A stretch of 64,000 bases of DNA. Source: Mycobacterium simiae. GTDB lineage: Bacteria; Actinomycetota; Actinomycetes; Mycobacteriales; Mycobacteriaceae. A model generated the notes under the pieces. The model searched no databases, was not told the origin of the DNA, and saw nothing but the letters and a program-made list of their open reading frames with translations. Shown here in pieces: positions 51,166-60,268 of the stretch (its first letter is position 1; each line of letters opens with the position of its first letter). Made by a program: the position numbers and the translations under genes. Where the stretch lies: assembly GCF_010727605.1 (NCBI RefSeq), contig NZ_AP022568.1, positions 3,534,001-3,598,000 on the forward strand, written 5' to 3'.

Positions 51166-52209
51166 ATGGAGATCGCCTTCACCGATGAGCAGCAGCTGCT
51201 CCGCGACACCGCCGCGCAGCTGGGGGAGAGCGTGGGTGTCACCAGTGCGGACGAGATCCCAACCGGCGAGGCGCTCGACGCCCAGTGGCGCCGCCTGGTG
51301 GATCTCGGTGTGCCAACGCTGCGTTCGCCGCGCCTGTGTGGACTCGAGGCGAGCGGCGTCGAAACCGTCATCGTCATCGAAGAACTCGCCAGAACCCTCA
51401 GCGCCGTGCCGGTGGCGGGCCAGGCGGTGCTGGCCACCGAACTCCTGGAGGCGGCCGGAGCCGAGGAGGCACTGGAGCTCGTTGCGGAAGGAAGCCTGCG
51501 GCTGGCGCCGGTGCTGGGTCCCGACCTGACGGGTTTCGGCTCGGCTCGCGGACCGGGCGTGGCATTCGACGCCGCGGGCGCCACCCATGGACTACTGGCC
51601 GCCCGCACCGACGGGCAGCGCCGGCTTGTGTGCGCACCGCTGGGCGGCGCCGACCACCGGGCGCTGGACCTGACTCGCGAATTTCGTTGCTTGCCAGCCG
51701 ATTCGGCCGCCCCGGCGGTGGTGACCGGCGAGCCCATTGATGACGAACGATGGCGGCGGGTGGAGTCGTTGGCGATGACCGCCGTCGCTGCCGACCTGGT
51801 CGGCCTCATGCGGGGTGCTCTGGACGACGCGGTCCGCTACGCGGGTGAGCGGGCTCAATTCGGGGTCAAGATCGGCTCGTTTCAGGCCGTGGGACATCTG
51901 CTCGCCGATGCCCTGGTGCAACTGGAAGGCGCCCGGAGTTGCCTCTGGCACGCCGCGTGGGCGATCGACCACTTGCCGGCCGACGAGGCCCGCCTGGCGG
52001 CGATGACGGCCAAGGCATACGCCTCCGCCGCGGGCCGGGAGGTGGTGGAGGCCACGGTTCAGGTCTTCGGTGGCATCGCGATCACCTGGGAGCATGCTTC
52101 TCACCTGCGGCTGCGCCGGACTCTGTTGGACCGGCGATTGTTCGGCGACGAGGCAGTGCACTACGAGGCCATCGCCGCGATGCGGCTGGCGAATCGGGAG
52201 CTCGCTTAG
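51166..52209 (+). CDS. Acyl-CoA dehydrogenase, short-type subunit
   Basis: A 347-aa protein. The start MEIAFTDEQQLLRDTAAQL and the end with GERAQFGVKIGSFQAVGHLL and VFGGIAITWEHASHLRLRRTL are those of the smaller partner of heteromeric dehydrogenases (see 36322). Start ATG 51166, 2 bp after the P450. Its partner follows 2 bp later. Confidence 0.9.
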   Translation: MEIAFTDEQQLLRDTAAQLGESVGVTSADEIPTGEALDAQWRRLVDLGVPTLRSPRLCGLEASGVETVIVIEELARTLSAVPVAGQAVLATELLEAAGAEEALELVAEGSLRLAPVLGPDLTGFGSARGPGVAFDAAGATHGLLAARTDGQRRLVCAPLGGADHRALDLTREFRCLPADSAAPAVVTGEPIDDERWRRVESLAMTAVAADLVGLMRGALDDAVRYAGERAQFGVKIGSFQAVGHLLADALVQLEGARSCLWHAAWAIDHLPADEARLAAMTAKAYASAAGREVVEATVQVFGGIAITWEHASHLRLRRTLLDRRLFGDEAVHYEAIAAMRLANRELA

Positions 52210-52211
52210 CG

Positions 52212-53351
52212 ATGGACTTCAACGACAGCGCGCCCGAAGCGCGGTTCCGCGCCGAGCTCAGGCAGTGGCTGTCCGACCACGCCGCCGACGCCGCGATCCC
52301 CGAGGACCCGGCCGCCCGTGCGGACGCGCAAAACGCCTGGCATCAGACCCTTTACGAGGCCGGCTACATCGGGTTGTCCTTCCCCGTCGAATACGGCGGG
52401 CATGGTAAGGCGCCGGTCTACGAGGCGATCCTCAACGAAGAGCTCGGGCGGGCCGGCGCCGCGCCGATCGAGGGCGTCGGTCACCTCAGCAACGCGTTGC
52501 GGCTGTTCGGGACGAACGAGCAGCGCGACACGCTGCTGCCCGGCCTCTTGTCTGGCCGCGTGCGCTGGTGCCAGGGATTCTCCGAACCCGAGGCCGGATC
52601 CGATCTCGCCGGGCTGAAGACCCGGGCCGATTTCATGGACACCGGCGCGCGTGAGATGTTTCGCGTCAACGGCCGCAAGATCTGGACGAGCTTCGGTGCC
52701 GTCGCCGACTGGTGCTTCCTACTGTGCCGCACCGAGCCGGACGCGCCGAAGCACGCGGGCATCTCCGTATTGCTGGTGCCGATGTCGACGCCCGGTATCG
52801 AGGTGCGACCGATCGTCAACGCCGCGCGCAACCGCGAGTTCACCGAGATCACCTTCGACAACGTCGACGTCCCCGCAGGCAACCTGCTCGGCAAGCGCGG
52901 GGAGGGCTGGTCCATCGCCAACCAGTTGCTTGCCTTCGAGCGCGGTCCCAGCGACATCAACTGGATCGGTCGGCTCACCACGCAGCTACGGCGCCTCGAG
53001 AACGACGTTCGCGTCGGCTGGCTCGAGGACTCCCCGACGGCTCGAGCCCGGCTCGGGCAGGCCTACGTGGAGCTGCGCGCGCTGCAGGTCAAGGTCATGA
53101 GATCTCTCACGGGGCGCCAAAACGGCAAGCTTCCCGGGCCAGAGGGATCGGTCGACAAACTGCTCATGACGCGGGCCGACCAGTTCGTCGCCCACGCCAT
53201 GATGGACCTGTCGACCAGTGGCCCGCTGCTTACCGAAGGCCTGGAATGGGACATCTACGTGTGGTCGCGCGCCGCCGGCATCTACGGCGGAACCGCTCAA
53301 ATCCAGCGCAACATCGTCGCGCAACGGGTGCTGGGCTTGCCGCGGGCCTGA
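52212..53351 (+). CDS. Acyl-CoA dehydrogenase, large-type subunit (partner of 51166)
   Basis: A 379-aa FAD enzyme. WCQGFSEPEAGSDLAGLKTRA and VNGRKIWTSFGAVADW bind FAD; the end IYGGTAQIQRNIVAQRVLGLP again has Gly rather than Glu at the catalytic position before GT. Forms a pair with 51166 in the reverse order of 35139/36322. Start ATG 52212. Confidence 0.92.
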   Translation: MDFNDSAPEARFRAELRQWLSDHAADAAIPEDPAARADAQNAWHQTLYEAGYIGLSFPVEYGGHGKAPVYEAILNEELGRAGAAPIEGVGHLSNALRLFGTNEQRDTLLPGLLSGRVRWCQGFSEPEAGSDLAGLKTRADFMDTGAREMFRVNGRKIWTSFGAVADWCFLLCRTEPDAPKHAGISVLLVPMSTPGIEVRPIVNAARNREFTEITFDNVDVPAGNLLGKRGEGWSIANQLLAFERGPSDINWIGRLTTQLRRLENDVRVGWLEDSPTARARLGQAYVELRALQVKVMRSLTGRQNGKLPGPEGSVDKLLMTRADQFVAHAMMDLSTSGPLLTEGLEWDIYVWSRAAGIYGGTAQIQRNIVAQRVLGLPRA

Positions 53352-53361
53352 GTGGTCCCGG

Positions 53362-53580
53362 TCAGCCCAGCGGGCCTCCGGTCAGGTGCTGGTAGGCCGC
53401 CCGGAGCCCCCTGAGTCGTCGCGCCAGGGTTTGGTCTTCGTTGTTCGATGCGGTCAGTTTGGCAGTGACCTCGGCTATTTCGGCGGTAAGGCGTTCGGCC
53501 GCCTCACCTTTGGTGAGCAGGTCCTGATCCGACCAGTCGTCGTGCGGGATGCGCGACTGTAGGGGGTCGGGTGGTGTCAT
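53362..53580 (-). CDS. Small coiled hypothetical protein
   Basis: A 72-aa acidic helical protein (TKGEAAERLTAEIAEVTAKL, then LARRLRGLRAAYQHLT). AAGGAG is 4 nt before ATG 53580. It is convergent with the acyl-CoA dehydrogenase 10 bp away and divergent from the amidohydrolase. No known role. Confidence 0.72.
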   Translation of the reverse strand: MTPPDPLQSRIPHDDWSDQDLLTKGEAAERLTAEIAEVTAKLTASNNEDQTLARRLRGLRAAYQHLTGGPLG

Positions 53581-53696
53581 GGGTCTCCTTGATGCGCCGT
53601 GTTCGTTGAGCTCTGGCCCCGATCGGCGCTATAGTCAACTAGTCATAATCTGTTCACTTGTACTGTATCGCACGACTTCGAGAATCGACGCCCACA

Positions 53697-54992
53697 ATGC
53701 CGCTGCAACCTTCGATGAAGCTTCTGTCCGTTGACGACCACCTGATCGAGCCACCGCAGGTCTGGGCGGACAGGCTGCCGAAGAAATTCCTCGACGACGG
53801 TCCCCGCATCGTCGATTTTCCGCGCGACGGAGCCCCGCCGGTGCAGCAGTGGGTTTACGAGGGCAGGCCGTATCCGAACATCGGGCTGAACGCGGTCGCC
53901 GGCAAGTCGCCGGAGGAGTTCGGCGTCGATCCGATCCGTTATGCCGACATGATCCCCGGGTGCTATGACCCGAAAGCCCGACTGGCGGACATGGACATCG
54001 ACGGCGTGCACGCCATGCTCTGCTTTCCGTCCTTCCCGCGCTTCTGTGGCACAGTTTTCCTGGAAGGCGAGGACAAGGAACTCGCGCACCTGTCCGTGCG
54101 GGCGTGGAACGACTTCTCGCTCGACGAGTGGTGCGCCACCGACCCCGCCCGGTTCATCCCGATGGCGATCACACCGCTGTGGGACCCGGCCCTGATCGTC
54201 GCCGAAATCGAGCGGGTTGCGGCCAAGGGGGCGCGGGCGATCGGGCTGCCGGACAACCCGACCAACCTGAAGCTGCCCAGCTACCACACCGGGTACTGGG
54301 AGCCGGTGTGGTCGGCGCTCGAAGAGACCAACCTGACCGCGGTGATGCATTTCGGCAGTGGCGGATTCCCACCCCAGACCGCGCCCGAAGCGCCGTTCGC
54401 GGTGATGATCACATTGATGGGCACCACGTCGATGGCTGCGGCGACCGAGCTCATCTTCTCGCCGGTGTTCCACAAGCACCCGAACCTCAAAGTCGCGTTC
54501 TCCGAAGGCGGCGTCGGCTGGATGCCGTACCTCGTCGAGCGCGCGGACTACGTCTGGCGCAAGCACAAGTTCTACCAGAACATCCATCCCACGGTCGCGC
54601 CGTCGGAATTGTTCCGCCGCAACATCTCCGGATGCTTCATCGAAGACGAAGTCGGCATGTCGATGCGCCACCAGATTGGCATCGACAACATCACCTGGGA
54701 ATGCGACTACCCGCACTCGGACTCGTTCTGGCCCAAGAGCCGTGCGCGCGCCGAGCAGATGCTCGCCGACGTGCCCGACGAGGAGGCCGCCAAGATCGTC
54801 GAACTCAACACGCGGCGCTGGTACGCGTTCCCGGGGGACGGCTTCAAGTCGTGCACCGCGGATGCCGGATGGCGTCCCAACGGCGGCAACCCGCCACAGT
54901 ACGACTACGACGAGGTCATGGCCGGCCACGGCGGCATCGGCTTGGAGGCCTTCCTGAACAAGATGGAAGAGCAAAAGTCGCACAAGGTTTGA
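53697..54992 (+). CDS. TIM-barrel amidohydrolase (ACMSD-like), copy 2
   Basis: A 431-aa paralogue of 33832. SVDDHLIEPPQVWADRLPKK opens the metal site; VMHFGSGGFP supplies the His, and DYPHSDSFWP the Asp. Start ATG 53697 (the frame opens to 53658). Length and motifs match copy 1, so both may act on similar acids at different steps. The 3' end runs up to a broken adenylate cyclase gene on the other strand. Confidence 0.9.
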   Translation: MPLQPSMKLLSVDDHLIEPPQVWADRLPKKFLDDGPRIVDFPRDGAPPVQQWVYEGRPYPNIGLNAVAGKSPEEFGVDPIRYADMIPGCYDPKARLADMDIDGVHAMLCFPSFPRFCGTVFLEGEDKELAHLSVRAWNDFSLDEWCATDPARFIPMAITPLWDPALIVAEIERVAAKGARAIGLPDNPTNLKLPSYHTGYWEPVWSALEETNLTAVMHFGSGGFPPQTAPEAPFAVMITLMGTTSMAAATELIFSPVFHKHPNLKVAFSEGGVGWMPYLVERADYVWRKHKFYQNIHPTVAPSELFRRNISGCFIEDEVGMSMRHQIGIDNITWECDYPHSDSFWPKSRARAEQMLADVPDEEAAKIVELNTRRWYAFPGDGFKSCTADAGWRPNGGNPPQYDYDEVMAGHGGIGLEAFLNKMEEQKSHKV

Positions 54993-55002
54993 GCCGGCTC
55001 GC

Positions 55003-55654
55003 GTGTCACCACCACCGTGAAAAACTCGTTGAGCGTAGCGAGCAATTCATGGGGCTCCACGGTGATGGCCAGTCGTGTCGAGCCCACCAGATCCACGAAC
55101 AGTGCCGCGACATTGCGATTGACCCCGCCGAACTCGATCCGGTCACCCGTGCCGGCGAGTTGCTCCGCCCGGCGGGCCATCTCACGGCCGACGTGGCGGC
55201 CGAACAGGTCGCGCAATCGCTCCCGTTCCCGCAGCCCGGCCGCCATCGTGTTGAAGCCGGCCTGCAGCAGTCCCAGCTCGGAAGCGTCGAAAACGGGCAC
55301 GAAAACCACGCTGGCCATGGACCACACCGTCCCGTGGAGGACGGCCATTCTCCCCGGTATGGCCAAGACGACGCGCCGTGCGGTGGCATCGCTCGCACCC
55401 GCCGGCAGGCTCATCCATAGGTAGCCGGAGATCACCGCGGAGGGCAGGCTGACGGTGCAATAGCACAGCGCCGTTACGATGTTGAACCGCAGCACGCGTG
55501 GTTGGGCGAGCGCCGTGCCGGTGGGTAGGCCCCACAGGGCCAGCGCGGCGATCACCGCCGCGCCGACAAGTGTTGGGATGAGTGCGCCGGATATCAGCAG
55601 TGGTCTTCCGGCGGGAGCGAACGGCGAGCGCAGCCGCCGCCGGGCCATCTTCAC
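55003..55654 (-). pseudogene. Truncated class III adenylate/guanylate cyclase remnant
   Basis: The frame encodes membrane-span-rich sequence, then ELGLLQAGFNTMAAGLRERERL and RDLFGRHVG (the HAMP-to-cyclase linker of mycobacterial membrane cyclases), and VAALFVDLVGSTRLAI, the first metal-binding Asp of the cyclase domain. Translation then passes out of homology at about 55005 after LNEFFTVVV and runs on into antisense amidohydrolase sequence. The C-terminal catalytic half is missing. The normal HAMP start also appears lost inside the membrane part. It is therefore a dead remnant. Its ATG overlaps the SMP-30 stop. Confidence 0.8.
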
Positions 55655-56598
55655 GGCGACGCCGGGGCAGCGCCCAAGCGTTCCCGCCAGTTCTCCACCA
55701 TCATGAGTCGCCCCGATGAGGCGAGCGTCATGAACAACGTGTCGCCATCGGCGCTCACAGCGACGTTGGTGGTCATCGGGTCGTCGGCCGGAATCGCGCC
55801 CAACAGTTCGCCGGTCGGGGAGAAGACGGTGACACCGCCCGTCCCGAGAGTGGCGACGAGGATCCGGCCGGCCGCATCGACGCAGAGTCCGTCCGCCCCA
55901 CCGATATTTAACGGGCCACCGCTGGGCACTGTTGCAAGCCCGCGCGCGCTGGACACCGTTCCCGGCCCGTCGAGCGTGAATTCCCAGACCCGCCGCGTGC
56001 GCGTCTCCGCAACGTAGAGCACCGTCCCATCCGGGGACAGGGCCACGCCGTTGGGCATCTCGAGCGGGTAGACGATCTCCCGAAGCCCACCGTCGACGGT
56101 GCCGTAGAGCAGTCCCGTCAAGTCGCGATTGTGGTTGCGTGTGGCTCCGCCGTCGGTGACATAGAAGCCACCTTCGTGGTCAATGCAGATGTCGCTGGGC
56201 CGCATCAGCGCCAGCGTGCCGCCGGAGGGCGTGACGAATTCGGTGAATAGGGTGCTGACGTGGCCGTCGGCTTCGACCAGCTGCAGCGCGGGAACGATGG
56301 GGTGGTCGTGCGGCCCCACCGGCCGGAAAAGCGTTGCGCAGCTGGCGAAGTCGTACGGCCACGGCCCGAGCCCGAAGGTGGACCCGCCGTTCTGGCAGAC
56401 CACCAGCCGACCGTCGGGAAGTCGAGCCACCCCGTTGGGGCCACCGCCTGTCTCGGCGACTGTCTCGGCGGCGCCGTCCGGGCTGACGCGAGTGAGCCGG
56501 CCGGCAGCCATCTCCGACACCATGACCGAACCGTCGTCCAAGACGACCGGGCTTTCGGGGAAGGCCAGCCCCTCGGCCAAGCAACGGGCGGCGCTCAC
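55651..56598 (-). CDS. SMP-30/gluconolactonase/LRE-like beta-propeller protein
   Basis: A 315-aa protein. GLAFPESPVVLDDGSVMVSE opens with the metal Glu; GPNGVARLPDGRL, NGVALSPDGTVLYVAET and ADGLCVDAAGRILVAT are repeated blades. It probably hydrolyses a lactone. I set the start at GTG 56598, which overlaps the previous gene's stop by 4 bases; an upstream ATG at 56646 would overlap it by 52 bases. It fits lactone opening in a catabolic pathway. Confidence 0.85.
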   Translation of the reverse strand: MSAARCLAEGLAFPESPVVLDDGSVMVSEMAAGRLTRVSPDGAAETVAETGGGPNGVARLPDGRLVVCQNGGSTFGLGPWPYDFASCATLFRPVGPHDHPIVPALQLVEADGHVSTLFTEFVTPSGGTLALMRPSDICIDHEGGFYVTDGGATRNHNRDLTGLLYGTVDGGLREIVYPLEMPNGVALSPDGTVLYVAETRTRRVWEFTLDGPGTVSSARGLATVPSGGPLNIGGADGLCVDAAGRILVATLGTGGVTVFSPTGELLGAIPADDPMTTNVAVSADGDTLFMTLASSGRLMMVENWRERLGAAPASP

Positions 56599-57143
56599 GG
56601 CGGCCGTTCCCGTTCGGTTCGCGTCGCCGCGTTCCTGTGCCACCAAGTCGCGAAGACCGGGTCGGTCAGCGGCAGGTCACCCACCCCAGTTTGGTTTCGT
56701 GGCCAGTAGGCGGCCTGCTGTGTCAGGGGCGACGTCCGGCGGCTCACGCCGTAGAACAGGCGATGCCTTCGGTGCAGGAAAAGCCAGCGCCCGCCGTACA
56801 GTTCGTAGCGGTCCTCGTACTTGATGAGCTGTTCGACGAACCCGTCGGCGTGGGTCTGGGCGAAGCACTGGGCCCAGACCTGCCCGTGGGCGCGGTGCTC
56901 GGTGTCCAGCTCGACAAGGTGGTTAGCGACAAGGATGACGGCGAACACGCTCGCGTCGACGCTAGCCGACATCATCCCGCGCAGCACCTCACGCCCCTCA
57001 CCGCGGCTGCCGAACCGGGCGTGCGGGACGAACAGATCGACCATCGCGTCGACATCGCGTGCTTCGATCGCGGCGGCGTAGCGGTAGGGCAGCTGACGAA
57101 TCTCCTCCTTCGCCAACAGATCCCGGATTTCAGTGTCGTGCAT
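56595..57143 (-). CDS. SnoaL-like (NTF2-fold) protein
   Basis: A 182-aa protein. The start EIRDLLAKEEIRQLPYRYAA and IEARDVDAMVDLFVPHARFG are those of the SnoaL/scytalone-dehydratase-like family. These small cone-shaped proteins dehydrate, isomerise or cyclise substrates. Start ATG 57143. It is coupled to SMP-30 downstream and lies 2 bp after the SDR. Confidence 0.85.
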   Translation of the reverse strand: MHDTEIRDLLAKEEIRQLPYRYAAAIEARDVDAMVDLFVPHARFGSRGEGREVLRGMMSASVDASVFAVILVANHLVELDTEHRAHGQVWAQCFAQTHADGFVEQLIKYEDRYELYGGRWLFLHRRHRLFYGVSRRTSPLTQQAAYWPRNQTGVGDLPLTDPVFATWWHRNAATRTERERPP

Positions 57144-57145
57144 CG

Positions 57146-57964
57146 TTACTTGGGAACCGGGGTCGTCGGGCCGAGTATGTAGCGCCCCGATTGCGGATGG
57201 TGACACCAGCCGCCGGCCGCCGAAGTTCCGCCGTCGATGTGCAGTGTCTGCCCGGTCACGTACGCGCTAAGGTCGCTGGCGAGGAACATTGCGGCTCCGG
57301 CCATTTCGTCGACGTGGCCGGCCCGACCCATCGGCACCATGAGTTTGGCGTTCTCGGTGCCGTTGGGCGCCATCTTTGCCAGGCTCTCGGTGAGTGTGAA
57401 GTCGGGCGCGAGCCCGTTGACCCGGATGTTGTGCGGCGCCAGTTCGAGCGCGGCGGTCTTGGTGAAGTTCACCACCCCCGCCTTGGCCGCGGCATAGGCG
57501 GCGAACCCGGGTGCGGCCCGTACCGCCTCGATCGTGCTGATGTTGATGACGCTGCCGCCTTGTCCCGCCTCCACCATGGCCCGTGCGACGCGCTGCGTAC
57601 AGAGCAGGACCTGGGTCAAATTGCTCCGGATCAGGGCGTCCCAGCCATTGAGGGAAGTGTCCAGCAGGCCCGACCAGAAGACCCCGCCGGCATTGTTGAC
57701 CAAGATGATCGGCACCCCCAGTGCGTCGACGGTCGTGGCCAGCGCTGCGTCGACCTGTTCGGCGTCGCGTACATCGGTGACGCACGCGAGCCCGCCGACG
57801 CGCGCGGCCACCGCCGTGGCAGTCTGCTGGTGCTTTTCCCAGATGGCCACGCGTGCGCCGAATTCGGCGAAGGCCGCGGCGATGGCGCTGCCGATCCCAC
57901 CGCCTCCGCCCGTGACGACGGCGACCCGGCCGTCCAGCGATGCGGCGTTCCGGTGCAGCGTCAT
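57146..57964 (-). CDS. Short-chain dehydrogenase/reductase
   Basis: A 272-aa classical SDR. GRVAVVTGGGGGIGSAIAAA binds NAD(P); NNAGGV near residue 90, NISTIEA for the Ser, and YAAAKAGV (Tyr-x3-Lys) form the site. VTGQTLHIDGGT ends the family core. Start ATG 57964 with GAGGAGAAG upstream. First gene of a unit with SnoaL and SMP-30. An AACACT-G-AGTGTT palindrome lies 69 bp upstream. Confidence 0.9.
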   Translation of the reverse strand: MTLHRNAASLDGRVAVVTGGGGGIGSAIAAAFAEFGARVAIWEKHQQTATAVAARVGGLACVTDVRDAEQVDAALATTVDALGVPIILVNNAGGVFWSGLLDTSLNGWDALIRSNLTQVLLCTQRVARAMVEAGQGGSVINISTIEAVRAAPGFAAYAAAKAGVVNFTKTAALELAPHNIRVNGLAPDFTLTESLAKMAPNGTENAKLMVPMGRAGHVDEMAGAAMFLASDLSAYVTGQTLHIDGGTSAAGGWCHHPQSGRYILGPTTPVPK

Positions 57965-58032
57965 TCGCTTCTCCTCGCCCATCGGACCGCGTTGGGAAGG
58001 GACATCCAGCAGATTGCAGCGAGAGACAGATT

Positions 58033-58049
58033 AACACTGAGTGTTCTAT
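58033..58049. promoter_or_regulatory. Perfect 13-bp palindrome AACACTGAGTGTT with AGAACA motif
   Basis: AACACT-G-AGTGTT lies at 58033-58045 and continues as CTAT, so ATAGAACACT is read on the minus strand. It is 69 bp before the SDR start at 57964 and belongs to the AGAACA group of sites. Confidence 0.6.
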
Positions 58050-58078
58050 TATCCAATCGAGTGTCGCAGCCTTCGTGT

Positions 58079-58240
58079 TACGCCGAGATCGTCTTCCCCG
58101 TGCTGCGGGGGATGCCCGTCGCCTGGATCGAGCCGGAGGATGTGTCCTATCTCGTGGTGTACCTTGTCTCCGACGAGTAGCGTGACATCACCGGACAGCA
58201 ATTGTTCGTCGACGCGGGTGCGGGTCTGAAACTGGGTCTG
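58079..58240 (+). pseudogene. C-terminal remnant of a mycofactocin-type SDR with an in-frame stop
   Basis: Plus-strand translation gives YAEIVFPVLRGMPVAWIEPE, then DVSYLVVYLVSDE, then a TAG at 58178-58180, then RDITGQQLFVDAGAGLKLGL. This lines up closely with the end of the SDR at 43531 (YPILQAMPVPWVQPEDVS, then YVTGLQMFIDGGAALKMGF), with TAG standing where Ser is. The 5' part is missing. Confidence 0.8.
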
Positions 58241-58259
58241 TACCGATCGGAAACACCAA

Positions 58260-59057
58260 TCAGCGGCCGCGAAACTTCGGGTCGCGTCGCTCGGTGAAGG
58301 ACGTCATGCCCTCGGCGACGTCGTCGGTCGCGGCGACCTGCTCCACCAACAGCGCCTCGGTGCGGAAAGCGGCATCGCGGTCGACGTCGAACGCCTGGTT
58401 CAACATCGCCTTGGCCGCCGCCAGCGCCCGGGTCGGCCCGCTCGCGAGCCGTTGGGCCCAGGCGGCCGCCTCGGTTTCCAGGTCGTCGGCGGCCACCACC
58501 TTGTTGATCAGACCGATGCGCTCGGCCTCCGCCGCGGACAGCTCCTCGGCGAAAAACAGCAGCTGCTTTGCGACGTTGAACGGGACCTTGCGCGCCAGCA
58601 GATAGGCGGCGCCCCCGTCGGGTGCGAGCCCGCGCCTGGCGAAAAGCGCGATGATGCGGGCACTTTCGGAGGCCACGATGAGGTCGCAGGCCAGCACCAT
58701 GCTGGCGCCCACGCCGGCGGCGATCCCGTTGAGCGCGCATACGACGGGCTTCTCGCAGTCGAGCAACGCGGACACCACCGCCTGGGACCCGGTACGCAAG
58801 ATGCGGGCGGCGTCGCCCGCCACCCGATCTTTCTTGGGCTGCATTCCGGGGTCGCGCAGATTCGGTCCAGTACAGAAATGCTTGTCACCGCGGCCGGTGA
58901 GGACCACTGCCCTGACACCTGGCTCGTCGGAGGCCGACCGCAGGTTTTCGATGAGTGCCTGCTGCACCGCCCGCGTCACCGAATTGCCGGCCTCGGGGCG
59001 GTCCAAGACCAACCAGAGCACCGCGCCTTCGGTGCGGACTGAAAGGCCGGGAGTCAC
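58260..59057 (-). CDS. Crotonase-fold enoyl-CoA hydratase/isomerase family protein
   Basis: A 265-aa protein. LDRPEAGNSVTRAVQQAL and LTGRGDKHFCTGPN are typical; GIAAGVGASMVLACDLI is the oxyanion segment, where Ser replaces the first catalytic Glu. The second position reads LFARRGLAPDGGAAY, with Asp of PDGG as a possible acid/base like in Delta3,Delta2-isomerases (PaaG). Start GTG 59057, overlapping the P450 stop by 4 bases. Confidence 0.9.
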   Translation of the reverse strand: MTPGLSVRTEGAVLWLVLDRPEAGNSVTRAVQQALIENLRSASDEPGVRAVVLTGRGDKHFCTGPNLRDPGMQPKKDRVAGDAARILRTGSQAVVSALLDCEKPVVCALNGIAAGVGASMVLACDLIVASESARIIALFARRGLAPDGGAAYLLARKVPFNVAKQLLFFAEELSAAEAERIGLINKVVAADDLETEAAAWAQRLASGPTRALAAAKAMLNQAFDVDRDAAFRTEALLVEQVAATDDVAEGMTSFTERRDPKFRGR

Positions 59058-60250
59058 AGCCGCATCGGCACGCTGGCGGGGCCGCGCACGGAATTGGTGT
59101 GTACGTATGTCACTGCGCCTTCGTCGACATCCCAGGCAGGGAACCGCTTCAATGTCTCTTCAAGAGCGACCCGGGCTTCCAGCCGGGCCAGCGCCGCGCC
59201 CAGACAGAAGTGTGAGCCGTGGCCGAAGCTGATGTGGCGTATCCCCGCGCGCTCGACGTCGAGGACGTCGGGATTCTCGTATTGGCGTTCGTCGCGGCCC
59301 GCCGAACCGGTCAGCAGGGCAACGCGCGAGCCCGCCGGGATGAGCGTGCCGTGGTAGGAGACGTCGCGTCTCGTGTAGCGGCCCTGTACGGGCGACGGCG
59401 CATCGTAACGCAGCAGTTCCTCGACGGCGTTGCCGATCAGGTCGGGGCGGTCGACCAGCTTGGCCCGCTGGTCGGGGTACTGCGCCAGTGTCAGCGCGGC
59501 CCACCCCAGCAGACGCGCAACCGTCTCGTTGCCGGCGACGTTGATCATCGCGATGAACATCAACACTTCACCATCGTCGAGACGACGGGTCTCGCGGCCC
59601 GCCTGTGCCAGGTCGGATGTCATCAGGCTGCCGACGATGTCGTCGGTCGGTGCGGCCCGCCGTTGCTGAATCTGGTCGGCGTAGTAGCCCAGCAGCTTCG
59701 CGTTGGCCCGCTGGCCCTCTTCACTCAGCTGGGTCGTGCCCTCGTCGCGGTGTAGCTGGGCATCCGACCACTCGCGCAGGTTGTCGTGGTCTTCCTCGGG
59801 GAAACCCAGCAGTGAGCTGATCACCATCACCGGTAGCTTCATCGAGAAGTCGCGAACGTAGTCAAAGCCGTCGGTGCCGACGAACGCATCCAAGTAGGCG
59901 CAGCACAACGAGCGAACCCTGTCTTCAAGCTGGGCGATCTGGGCGCGAAAGAACGTGCGATTGACCATCTTTCGCAGTGCGGTGTGGTCGGGCGGATCCA
60001 TCATGATCATCGGCCGGGGCGACGGCCACGGCTCGTTGGTGATCGCGTCGAGGGTGATCCCGTGCGACGAGGAAAACGTCTCGGTATCCAGCGACGCTTC
60101 GATCACGTCAGCGAACCGGCTCAAGGCGTAGAAGCCGTACTGGTCGTTGTAGTAAGTTGGCGCCTCGTCGCGCAGTCGTTTCCAGACCCCGTACGGATTC
60201 TGGTGCAACGCGCGGTCGAACGGATCCCAACGTAACTCGATCGTCGTCAT
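59054..60250 (-). CDS. Cytochrome P450, copy 4
   Basis: A 398-aa P450. Heme motif FGHGSHFCLGAALARLE with Cys near residue 349; I-helix NVAGNETVARL; E-x2-R in EELLRYDAPS. Start ATG 60250, 22 bp from the AT-rich operator copy 2. It is the first gene of a unit with the crotonase at 58260. Divergent from another crotonase and an acyl-CoA dehydrogenase. Confidence 0.93.
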   Translation of the reverse strand: MTTIELRWDPFDRALHQNPYGVWKRLRDEAPTYYNDQYGFYALSRFADVIEASLDTETFSSSHGITLDAITNEPWPSPRPMIMMDPPDHTALRKMVNRTFFRAQIAQLEDRVRSLCCAYLDAFVGTDGFDYVRDFSMKLPVMVISSLLGFPEEDHDNLREWSDAQLHRDEGTTQLSEEGQRANAKLLGYYADQIQQRRAAPTDDIVGSLMTSDLAQAGRETRRLDDGEVLMFIAMINVAGNETVARLLGWAALTLAQYPDQRAKLVDRPDLIGNAVEELLRYDAPSPVQGRYTRRDVSYHGTLIPAGSRVALLTGSAGRDERQYENPDVLDVERAGIRHISFGHGSHFCLGAALARLEARVALEETLKRFPAWDVDEGAVTYVHTNSVRGPASVPMRL

Positions 60251-60268
60251 CGGCACCGTCCCTTCGCC

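Noticed and set aside
53643..54983. 446-codon minus-strand frame
   Set aside because: Antisense to amidohydrolase copy 2; same composition as the shadow frame of copy 1.
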